A DNA stretch of 43,728 bases, taken from contig CANGFJ010000003.1 in the NCBI GenBank assembly GCA_947453065.1, positions 1 to 43,728 of the forward strand, written 5' to 3'. Both the position numbers and the translations under genes were made by a program. The notes under the pieces were generated by a model, which did not search any database, was not told the DNA's origin, and saw only the letters and a program-made list of their open reading frames with translations. Every line of letters begins with the position of its first letter. The first letter of the stretch is position 1. The DNA comes from Pseudomonadota bacterium. GTDB taxonomy: Bacteria; Pseudomonadota; Gammaproteobacteria; Steroidobacterales; Steroidobacteraceae. Below are positions 22,470 through 30,121 of the stretch, in pieces.

Positions 22470-23788
22470 ACGACACGCTGGCAGACAGTTACGGCGGCGT
22501 ACTCGTGAGCGGCGGCGGCAAGGTGCTGCTGCGCGAGCCGACCGGCCATTACGGCGACTATGCGTGGACCTACGCCAAGGGCCGCCCGGATGCGGGCGAG
22601 TCCGCGCGCGAGACGGCGCTGCGCGAAGTGCGCGAGGAAACCGGCTACACCGCCCGCATCCTGGCACCCCTCACCGGCCGCTTCGGGGGCACGACCTCCA
22701 CCACGGCGTTTTACCTGATGGACGCGCGGCATCCGCCGGCCGCGTTCTGCAAGGAGACCGCCAGCCTGCGCTGGGCCAGCTTCAAGGAAGCGCGCGAACT
22801 GATCGCGCAGACCACGACGAAGACGGGACGAGAGCGGGACCTGGCCGTGCTGGATGCCGCAGAGCGCGTACTGCAGGACATCCCCTTCCCCCGGCATCCG
22901 AACGTGCAGCCGGAGGACTACTGGCTGCCGCTGCAGGACATGCCGTCGCGACAGGCCGTGTTGGCGTGGACGCGCAGCTTCAGCGCCGCAGAGCTGGACA
23001 ACCTGCGACGCGGCTTCTTCCCGACGGTGCAGGAGCAGAAGTGGTTCATCCATGTCACGGGTCATCGCCTGCGGCTGCACCGCAGCTGGACCGGCGTGCT
23101 CATCTACGACATCGGCCTGGCCGAGCGGGAGGACGGTGGCGCAGGCGTGACAGACGTCATCGTCAACCGGGAGCCGGAACAATACGGCCAGACCGATGAC
23201 GCCGCCGACGTGGCACTGCTGGAGGAGCTCATCGAGCACCACCTGCTGCAACGGCCAGACACCGCGCCGGTGGATGGCTTTGTCGCCGCCATCGACCTGG
23301 CCAGCCAGCCCAACTACCTGGGATCCACCGCTGTGGTCAGCGCGCTGCTGGGCCAGGTGCTGGAGGCACGGGTCAATGTCGCGCGGGGCGCGGCGGACCA
23401 GGCCACCTGGCAAACAGTCCTCGACGATGTGGCCTTCGCATTCTGCGAAGACCCCGAGTTCACACGCATGCCGGGCTGGCACAGCGTGGCGCAGCTCGGG
23501 CAGACGCTGATCCGCTGCCTGGGGCTAAACGCGGACGAGTGTGCCGGCCAGGACCTGACCTTCATCGTGCGCACGGGGCTGGCAGCGCTGGGCGTGCAGA
23601 TCGGCGCGCTGCTCGATGGCTTCTCGGCAGACCCTGCCGCGCACTGGAGCCCGCACGCACTCGAGCAGCTCAATGCGCTGCACTCCTTTGCAGCCAGCGT
23701 ATTCCTGGGTACCCACACGCTGGGCTTTGCGGACCGGACCTTGAACGATTTCACCTGGCAGGCCGTCGCGGCCCAGACGGAGCAGTGA
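22466..23788 (+). CDS. NUDIX hydrolase with an uncharacterised C-terminal domain
   Basis: The product is 440 aa, far longer than a lone NUDIX protein (about 150 aa). Residues about 5-135 hold a perfect Nudix box, GRPDAGESARETALREVREETG, which binds divalent metal to cleave X-linked nucleoside diphosphates. After about residue 150 comes a domain with QKWFIHVTGHRLRLHRSWTGVLIYDIGLAE, then helical sequence to the end. I recall the W-FI-...-HRSWTG pattern in uncharacterised proteins, some with ADP-ribosylglycohydrolase-type neighbours or domains, but cannot name the family. There is no signal peptide, so it is cytoplasmic although both neighbours are exported. The start is a GTG overlapping the SOUL stop; the stop overlaps the next start by 1 bp (TGATG). 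Confidence 0.82.
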   Translation: MNDTLADSYGGVLVSGGGKVLLREPTGHYGDYAWTYAKGRPDAGESARETALREVREETGYTARILAPLTGRFGGTTSTTAFYLMDARHPPAAFCKETASLRWASFKEARELIAQTTTKTGRERDLAVLDAAERVLQDIPFPRHPNVQPEDYWLPLQDMPSRQAVLAWTRSFSAAELDNLRRGFFPTVQEQKWFIHVTGHRLRLHRSWTGVLIYDIGLAEREDGGAGVTDVIVNREPEQYGQTDDAADVALLEELIEHHLLQRPDTAPVDGFVAAIDLASQPNYLGSTAVVSALLGQVLEARVNVARGAADQATWQTVLDDVAFAFCEDPEFTRMPGWHSVAQLGQTLIRCLGLNADECAGQDLTFIVRTGLAALGVQIGALLDGFSADPAAHWSPHALEQLNALHSFAASVFLGTHTLGFADRTLNDFTWQAVAAQTEQ

Positions 23789-25305
23789 TGGACAATAAGA
23801 ACATTCGTGCTGCCGCAGCGATGCTGGTGCTGGCGGGCCTGCCCGGCTTTGCACAGGCCGCAGGGGCTGTTGCACACAACGCCTGTACGGCGCTCACCGC
23901 GCTGAAGATCCCCGGCAGCACGATGGTCATCAGCAAGGCGTCGGCCGGGCCCACGGCCTGCAACGTCGAAGGCGTCATCGACGCGCGCACCGGCCGTGAC
24001 GGCAAGGCCTATGGGCTGCGCTTCGCGATGGCCCTGCCCGACAACTGGAACGGACGCTTCCTGTTCCAGGGCGGTGGCGGACTCAACGGCTCGCTGAATC
24101 CGCCGCTGGGGGCGCAGGCCGCCGGCGACACCAGCGCCGTCGCGCGCGGCTTTGCCGTGGTCAGCACCGACAGCGGGCACCAGGGTGCCGGGTTCGATGG
24201 CAGCTTCCTCGCCGACCAGGAGGCCGCCCTGAATTTCCTGTACCAGTCGGTCGGCAAGGTCACGGTGGTGGCCAAGCAGGTCGTGGCGGCGCACTACCGA
24301 CGGCAGGCCGATCACTCGTACTTTGTCGGCTGTTCGACCGGCGGGCGCGAGGCGATGATCGCCACGCAGCGCTATCCGGACCTGTTCGATGGCGTCGTGG
24401 CGGGTGCACCGGCCATGCGCACCAACTACTCCAACCTCGCCACGCGCTGGATCACGACCTCCCTGAACACCGCAGCGCCCAAGGATGCCCAGGGCAAGTC
24501 CCAGACGCGCCTGGCGCTGTCGACCTCCGACCGCAAGCTCTTCATGGATGCGGTGCTGAAGTCCTGCGATGCGCTGGACGGCGCGAAGGACGGCATGATC
24601 TTCAACACGCGCGCCTGCGCGTTCGACCCGATGACGCTGGCCTGCCCGGGCGCCAAGACCGACAGCTGCCTGAGCCCGGCACAGGCCACTGCGATCAAAC
24701 AGGGGTTTGCGGGCCCGAAGAGTTCGCGTGGCCGGCAGGTCTACCCGGGCTTTCTCTATGACACCGGCATCACGGCCGAGGGGGCCGGCATCCCCGGGCT
24801 GCTCGTGACGGGCTTCTCACCCGAAGGCGACAACCCGACGGGCACGACCATGGACATCGATGCGGCGGCGGCCGAAGCGCATGACGGACGTTCGATGGCG
24901 GGCGACACGAACGCCTGGACCAACCTGAGCGGATTCACCGCCCACGGCGGCAAGCTGATTTTCTACCACGGCAACAGCGACCCCTGGTTCTCGGCGCTGG
25001 AGACCGTGCGCTACTACGAGCAGATGGCGCGGGACAACGGTCCGGCTGCGGTGCAGGACTGGAGCCGGCTGTTCCTGGTGCCAGGCATGGGCCACTGCCG
25101 CGGTGGCGAGGCGGCACTGGACCAGTTCGACATGGTCGATGCGATCGTCAACTGGGTCGAGAAGCAGCAGGCCCCCGCAGCAGTCGTCGCCACAGGCACC
25201 GCCCTGCCGGGCCGCAGCCGGCCGCTGTGCCCTTACCCCCAGCACCCGCACTACACGGGCAACGGCGACATCGAGCAGGCCGCCAACTTCCGCTGCACGG
25301 AGTAG
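23788..25305 (+). CDS. Tannase/feruloyl esterase family protein
   Basis: The product is 505 aa from the ATG at 23788 (signal peptide NIRAAAAMLVLAGLPGFAQA); the track's start at 23539 lies in the NUDIX gene. The family (PF07519) is an alpha/beta hydrolase with a serine-aspartate-histidine triad and a disulphide joining the residues next to Ser and His. These are visible as FVGCSTGGREAM (Cys-Ser), FYHGNSDPWFS (Asp) and VPGMGHCRGG (His-Cys). It cleaves ester bonds of feruloyl- or galloyl-type aromatics or related esters outside the cytoplasm. Together with the LigM-like enzyme elsewhere in this window it suggests use of plant phenolics. Confidence 0.92.
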   Translation: MDNKNIRAAAAMLVLAGLPGFAQAAGAVAHNACTALTALKIPGSTMVISKASAGPTACNVEGVIDARTGRDGKAYGLRFAMALPDNWNGRFLFQGGGGLNGSLNPPLGAQAAGDTSAVARGFAVVSTDSGHQGAGFDGSFLADQEAALNFLYQSVGKVTVVAKQVVAAHYRRQADHSYFVGCSTGGREAMIATQRYPDLFDGVVAGAPAMRTNYSNLATRWITTSLNTAAPKDAQGKSQTRLALSTSDRKLFMDAVLKSCDALDGAKDGMIFNTRACAFDPMTLACPGAKTDSCLSPAQATAIKQGFAGPKSSRGRQVYPGFLYDTGITAEGAGIPGLLVTGFSPEGDNPTGTTMDIDAAAAEAHDGRSMAGDTNAWTNLSGFTAHGGKLIFYHGNSDPWFSALETVRYYEQMARDNGPAAVQDWSRLFLVPGMGHCRGGEAALDQFDMVDAIVNWVEKQQAPAAVVATGTALPGRSRPLCPYPQHPHYTGNGDIEQAANFRCTE

Positions 25306-25428
25306 TTGCCGAGCCTCGTTTTGTAAGTTCCTCCGTGTTTCCCACGATAGCGGGGGCAGCACGCAGCGCGTCTAGTACCGATTTCCCGGACATCCGTCGT
25401 CTTCACGGGAATCGGGGTACGTCGCGTC
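25306..25428. promoter_or_regulatory. Probable promoter region of the DUF1592 cassette with an imperfect inverted repeat
   Basis: This 123-bp gap separates the esterase gene from the four-gene cassette. GATTTCCCG (25380-25388) and CGGGAATC (25406-25413) form an imperfect inverted repeat with a 17-base spacer, ending 15 bp before the next ATG. It could be an operator or an mRNA hairpin over the ribosome site. I see no clear terminator or -35/-10 pair. Confidence 0.4.
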
Positions 25429-27825
25429 ATGGTCTTGCATCGAAATCTGATTCTGGGTGCTGTGGTGTTCGGCAGTCTGGCCCTGCCTGCCCTTGCGGCA
25501 GGGCCTCCCGCCGGGGCCGGCCACGGCACGGTCGGCGAGCAGTCCTGGGCGATGCTCGAAGAGTTCTGCAGCGACTGCCACAACACCGTCGACTGGGCTG
25601 GCAGCGTGGCCTACGACACGATGACGCCCCAGAGCATCCCCCAGGAATCCAAGGTCTGGGAAGCCACCATCCGCAAGATGCAGGGACGGCTGATGCCGCC
25701 TCCCGGCAAGCCGCAACCCTCCCAGGCGCGCATCGATCAGGCCGTCCACTGGCTGGAAACGACGCTCGACACGGCTGCGACCCAGACGCCCCATGCCGGC
25801 TTCGTCGGCGTTCAGCGGCTGAACCGCAGCGAATATGCCAACACTGTGCGCGAACTGCTGGGCGTGGAGATCAACGCCAAGGACCTGTTGCCGCCCGAAA
25901 GCCGCGTCGACGGCTTTGAGGACGTGGCGGCCGCCCTGAGCGTGTCGCCCTATTTCGTGGACCAGTACCTCAGCGCCGCACGCACCGTAGCGCGCCTGGC
26001 CCTGGGCGATCGCCAGCCCAAGGTCACCAACGCGTTCTACCCGTCGCCCGGTGGCGACCAGGACAGCTACGCCGCCGGCATGCCGCTGGGCAGCCGCGGC
26101 GGCATGCGCTTCCGTCACCACTTTCCGGCCGACGGCGATTACCGCTTCAACGTGCTCGACCTGGACGTGGGGCTGTACCCCTGGGCCGCGGAAACGCGGC
26201 ACACGCTGGTGCTGCTGCTGGATGGCCGCGAGATCTTCCGGCAGAACGTGGGCGGTCCGGCGGATCTGGCGCTGGTGGACCGTGAAGGCGCCGATGGCCG
26301 CCGCAAGGTCATGGACCGCTTCCAGAACATCCCGGCCCGCGTCACGGCTGGCACGCACGAGGTCATCGTCACCTTCATCGACCGGGCACACGCGGAGTCC
26401 GATGAAGTCACGGGCGGCGGCGGCGGATTCGGGGGCCCCGGCAGTGGCTTCGGTCGACTGCGCGTGCCGCGCCTGCTCGATGGCATCCAGGTGATCGGGC
26501 CTGCCGGCAACGTCACGCTCGCACGCATGGCCAGCCGGCAGAAGATCTTCGTCTGCGAGCCGCAGGTCGCCCCCGAAGAGAAGGCCTGTGCGGAGCGCAT
26601 TGCCACGAACCTGGCCAGCTGCGCCTACCGCCGGCCTGCGACGGCCGCCGATGTCGCGCTGCTCCTGCCCTTCTACGAAGCCGGCCGCAAGAACGGCGGC
26701 AGCTTCGATGACGGCGTGAAACAGATCGTCACCGCCGTGCTCTCGAGCCCCGACTTCCTGTACCGCGCGGTGCTGCCACCCCAGGGGAACGCAGCGGCCA
26801 AACCGTTGAGCGATCTGGAACTGGCCACGCGCTTGTCGTTCTTCCTGTGGAGCCAGAGTCCTGACGAAGAACTGCTGCGTGTGGCCACCGCCGGTGAACT
26901 GCAGAAGCCCGCCATGCTGGAGGCGCAGGTGCGTCGCCTGCTGGGCGATCCGCGCGCTGTCGCGCTGATCAAGGGCTTTGCGCTGCGCTGGCTCAATCTG
27001 GATGAACTCGACCAGATCGAGCCTGACCCGAAGCTCTTCCCGCAGTTCACGCCAGCACTGCGGCAGGATTTCTCGGAAGAGGTACAGCGCTTCGTGCAGA
27101 GCACGTTGCTGGGCAACCAGAGCGTGCTGCGACTGCTGTCGTCGGACGAGACTTATCTGAACGAGCGCCTGGCACGTCACTACGGCATCAACACGGTCTT
27201 CGGGCCGCAGTTCCGTCGGGTGCAGCTGACCGACAAACATCGCTACGGGCTGCTGGGCAAGGGCGCAGTGCTGCTGCGCACGTCCTATGGCGACCGCACG
27301 TCGCCGATCCTGCGCGGCGCCTGGGTGCTCGACAAGCTCATGGGCACGCCACCTGCCCCGCCGCCGCCGGGCGTGAACACCGACATCTCCACGCCAGAAG
27401 GACAAAAGCCCAAGACGCTGCGGGCGCGGCTGGAAGTGCATCGCAAGACCCAATCCTGCAACCAGTGCCATGGCGTGATCGATCCGATCGGCCTCTCGCT
27501 CGACAGCTTCGATGCGATTGGCCGCTGGCGCGATTTCGATACGGTAGCGCAGGAGCCCATCGACCCGGCCACGATCCTGGCCACGGGCACGCCAATCACT
27601 GGCGTTGACGGACTGCGCGAGGAACTGCTGCGCCGCCCCGAGATGTTTGTGCTGTCGCTGACCCGCAAGCTGATGATCTATGCAACCGGGCGCGAGCTCG
27701 ACCCGCAGGACATCCCGCAACTGCGCGCGGTCATCCGCGATGCGCAGCCGCAAGACTACCGGTTCTCTGCACTGGTGCTGGGCATCGTCAACAGCAACGC
27801 ATTTCGCCTTCAGGCCCAGAGGTAA
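25429..27825 (+). CDS. DUF1592-type exported cytochrome (DUF1587-1592-1588-1585 architecture)
   Basis: The product is 798 aa with a signal peptide (NLILGAVVFGSLALPALA). A haem c site CSDCH lies near 47-51 and a second, CNQCH, near 677-681. Domain marks in order are RLNRSEYANTVRELLGVEI (DUF1587), a carbohydrate-binding-like middle section with a glycine-rich stretch near 325-340, LATRLSFFLWSQSPDEELLR (DUF1592), RTSPILRGAWVLDKLMGTPP (DUF1588, containing the second haem site) and LTRKLMIYATGRELDP (DUF1585). Such proteins are abundant in Planctomycetes and some proteobacteria and are thought to be periplasmic redox enzymes, but none has a firm reaction. It heads a cassette and is followed 5 bp later by a DUF1552 gene. 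Confidence 0.9.
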   Translation: MVLHRNLILGAVVFGSLALPALAAGPPAGAGHGTVGEQSWAMLEEFCSDCHNTVDWAGSVAYDTMTPQSIPQESKVWEATIRKMQGRLMPPPGKPQPSQARIDQAVHWLETTLDTAATQTPHAGFVGVQRLNRSEYANTVRELLGVEINAKDLLPPESRVDGFEDVAAALSVSPYFVDQYLSAARTVARLALGDRQPKVTNAFYPSPGGDQDSYAAGMPLGSRGGMRFRHHFPADGDYRFNVLDLDVGLYPWAAETRHTLVLLLDGREIFRQNVGGPADLALVDREGADGRRKVMDRFQNIPARVTAGTHEVIVTFIDRAHAESDEVTGGGGGFGGPGSGFGRLRVPRLLDGIQVIGPAGNVTLARMASRQKIFVCEPQVAPEEKACAERIATNLASCAYRRPATAADVALLLPFYEAGRKNGGSFDDGVKQIVTAVLSSPDFLYRAVLPPQGNAAAKPLSDLELATRLSFFLWSQSPDEELLRVATAGELQKPAMLEAQVRRLLGDPRAVALIKGFALRWLNLDELDQIEPDPKLFPQFTPALRQDFSEEVQRFVQSTLLGNQSVLRLLSSDETYLNERLARHYGINTVFGPQFRRVQLTDKHRYGLLGKGAVLLRTSYGDRTSPILRGAWVLDKLMGTPPAPPPPGVNTDISTPEGQKPKTLRARLEVHRKTQSCNQCHGVIDPIGLSLDSFDAIGRWRDFDTVAQEPIDPATILATGTPITGVDGLREELLRRPEMFVLSLTRKLMIYATGRELDPQDIPQLRAVIRDAQPQDYRFSALVLGIVNSNAFRLQAQR

Positions 27826-27830
27826 CCCGG

Positions 27831-29180
27831 ATGTTCCTGACCAAAAAACACCTCTCGCGCCGCACGGTGCTGCAAGGCGTCGGCGTTGCGGTGGCCTTGC
27901 CGCTGCTGGACGCCATGATTCCAGCCGCCACCGCACTGGCCAAGACTGCGGCAGCGCCGAAGCTGCGCGCGGGCTTCTTCTACATTCCGCATGGCGCCGT
28001 GATGGGCAACACCTCGCACGGGCCGGCCATGGATCACTGGACGCCCAGCGGCGCGGGCGATGCGTTTGCGCTCAGCCCGATCTTGTCGCCGCTGGAAAAG
28101 TACAAGCGCTATGTGACCTCCTTCAGCAATCTGGAGAACGAGGTCAGCAAGAATTCTGTGCACACGCTGAACCCGGCCACCTGGCTCAGCTGCACGGCGC
28201 CCAAGACCGACTCCGCGGGTGCCGACATGGCGCCCACGCTGGACCAGCTGATTGCGGCCCGCATCGGACAGGACACGCCGCTGCCGTCGCTGGAGCTGGC
28301 GTCCGAGACGACGCTGCAGGTGGCCAGCTGCGGTGGCAGCACCAGCCGCTGCTACTACAGCAGCACGCTGTCGTTCCGCAATGCGCACTCGCCCCTGCCG
28401 ATGGAATACAACCCGCGCAAGGTGTTTACGCAGCTCTTTGGTGAAGGTGACACGGCTGAAGAGCGTGCCGCCCTGATGCAGCAGACGGCCAGCATCCTCG
28501 ACCTGATTAAAGAGCGCACGGCACAGCTGAAGCGGGAGCTGGGCGCGGCCGACCGGGTCACGCTCGACAACCACCTGGAGAGCGTGCGTGAGATCGAGCG
28601 ACGCGTCGAGAAATCGCAGGCAAAAGACGTAGGCACGCTGACGCTGCCCAAGGCGCCGCCCGGCGAACTGGATAACTTCGATGCGCAGGTGAAGCTGCAG
28701 TTCGATCTGTTGGCGCTGGCCTACCAGACCGACCTCACGCGCGTGGCCACCTACATGATGGTGTCCGAAGGCACCAATCGCACCTACAACCACATCGGCG
28801 TGCCCGATGCCTTCCACCCCTTGTCGCACCACGCCAATGACGTGGAGCGCCTGGAGAAGCTGGTGAAGATCCAGCGTTACCACGTGGAGCGTTTCGCGGA
28901 CTTTGTCGCCAAGCTGGCCGCCACGCCCGATGGAGACGGCTCGCTGCTGGATCACTCGGTGTTCCTGTACGGCTCGAACATGAGCAACAGCGACCGCCAC
29001 AGCAATTACCCCCTTCCCAACATTCTGGTTGGTGGCGGCAACGGCACGCTGAAAGGCGGGCAGCACATCGCGCTGCCGGCGCACACGCCGCTGGCGAACC
29101 TGCACCTGACGATCCTGAACAAGGTCGGCATTGCGCAGGAACGCTTCGCCGACAGCACCGGCCTCATCCGGGAGGCGTGA
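27831..29180 (+). CDS. DUF1552 family Tat-exported protein
   Basis: The product is 449 aa. The N-terminus LSRRTVLQGVGVAVALPLLDAM is a twin-arginine signal. LRAGFFYIPHGAVMGN, a run beginning LVSFSNLEN-like (VTSFSNLENEVSK), EYNPRKVFTQLFGEG and LLALAYQTDLTRVATYMM are typical of DUF1552, a family distantly like sulfatase/DUF1501 alkaline-phosphatase folds. It nearly always neighbours DUF1592 cytochromes, so the two probably form one periplasmic enzyme pair. The reaction is unknown. Its stop overlaps the next gene's start by one base (TGATG). Confidence 0.9.
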   Translation: MFLTKKHLSRRTVLQGVGVAVALPLLDAMIPAATALAKTAAAPKLRAGFFYIPHGAVMGNTSHGPAMDHWTPSGAGDAFALSPILSPLEKYKRYVTSFSNLENEVSKNSVHTLNPATWLSCTAPKTDSAGADMAPTLDQLIAARIGQDTPLPSLELASETTLQVASCGGSTSRCYYSSTLSFRNAHSPLPMEYNPRKVFTQLFGEGDTAEERAALMQQTASILDLIKERTAQLKRELGAADRVTLDNHLESVREIERRVEKSQAKDVGTLTLPKAPPGELDNFDAQVKLQFDLLALAYQTDLTRVATYMMVSEGTNRTYNHIGVPDAFHPLSHHANDVERLEKLVKIQRYHVERFADFVAKLAATPDGDGSLLDHSVFLYGSNMSNSDRHSNYPLPNILVGGGNGTLKGGQHIALPAHTPLANLHLTILNKVGIAQERFADSTGLIREA

Positions 29181-30121
29181 TGACCATTTTTAACGATCGA
29201 CGTCGCGTCCTGCAGGGCAGCCTGGCCGCTGTGGCCAGCCTGTCGCTGGCGCCCGCTGTGTTTGCGAAGGCCACGACGGCTACTCAACGTCCGCTGACAA
29301 CGCGACTGACCGACCGGCTGGCGGTCATCGGTGGCGTGGGGGCCAACGTGGTGGTGCTGACCGGCGCGGATGGGCTGCTGCTGGTGGACAGTGGCGCAGC
29401 CGAACACGCGGCAGCCCTACGCGGGCAGTTGCAGCAACTGGCCGGCACGCTGCCTGTACGCACGCTCATCAACACGCACTGGCATGCGCAACAGACGGGC
29501 AGCAACGAGGCCTTTGGCAAAGCCGGCGCCCAGGTCATTGCGCAGGCCAAGACCGCGCAGCGTCTCTCCACCGATCAATACCAGCCGGCGCAGGACCGCT
29601 ATGTGAAGGCCTTGCCAAAGCCGGCGCAGCCCGGCAGGCGATTCCACCTGCAGGACAGGCTGGACGTTGCCGGCGAAACGCTTGAACTGGGCTACCTGCT
29701 CGAAGCCCATACCGATGGCGACTGCTTCGTGCACTTCCGCAGCGCCAATGTCATCGCCGTGGGCGATGCCGCCTCGCCGGAGCGGGACCCGATCCTGGAC
29801 TGGTATGGCGGCGGCTGGCTCGGCGGGCGCATTGATGGCCTTTCTCAGCTGATTGCACGGGGGAACGAGGCCACGCGCTATGTGCCGGCGCAGGGACCCG
29901 TTGTCGGCCGCACTGAACTGCAGGCCGAACAGGCGTTGCTGGAGACGGTCTTTGCACGCATGACCGAGTTCGTGCGCAAGGGCTACAGCGCGCAGGACAT
30001 CCTGGCGGCGGGCGTTCTGAACGGACTGCCGCGCACGCTGAACGATCCACAGACCTTCGTCGAATCGGTGTTCAAGGGCTTCTGGGCCCATCACAACACG
30101 CTCTCTCCGGATGTCGTATGA
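29180..30121 (+). CDS. Exported metallo-beta-lactamase-fold protein with substituted metal ligands
   Basis: The product is 313 aa from the ATG at 29180; a GTG at 29177 is also possible. It has a Tat-like start (DRRRVLQGSLAAVASLSLAPAVFA). The fold is recognisable: VVVLTGADGLLLVDSG, TLINTHWHAQQTGSNEAFGKAGAQVIA, EAHTDGDCFVHF, IAVGDAA and YVPAQGPVVGR. Functional enzymes carry HxHxDH, but here it is HWHAQQ, so the Asp and His that bind the second zinc are Gln (about 104, 105). The late GHG motif is AQG (Gln about 238). One His pair, a middle His (about 177) and the Asp (about 196) remain. It may be a non-catalytic or single-metal variant. It lies inside the DUF1592/DUF1552 cassette. Confidence 0.85.
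   Translation: MTIFNDRRRVLQGSLAAVASLSLAPAVFAKATTATQRPLTTRLTDRLAVIGGVGANVVVLTGADGLLLVDSGAAEHAAALRGQLQQLAGTLPVRTLINTHWHAQQTGSNEAFGKAGAQVIAQAKTAQRLSTDQYQPAQDRYVKALPKPAQPGRRFHLQDRLDVAGETLELGYLLEAHTDGDCFVHFRSANVIAVGDAASPERDPILDWYGGGWLGGRIDGLSQLIARGNEATRYVPAQGPVVGRTELQAEQALLETVFARMTEFVRKGYSAQDILAAGVLNGLPRTLNDPQTFVESVFKGFWAHHNTLSPDVV

Noticed and set aside
25372-27936. 854-aa ORF on the minus strand
   Set aside because: Antisense to the DUF1592 gene, whose domains and haem motifs are clear. The minus product is His/Arg/Gln-rich with no family resemblance; high GC produces long open antisense frames.
29180-30121. Beta-lactamase or AHL-lactonase activity for the MBL-fold protein
   Set aside because: Three of the metal ligands are replaced by Gln, so ordinary hydrolase activity cannot be assumed.
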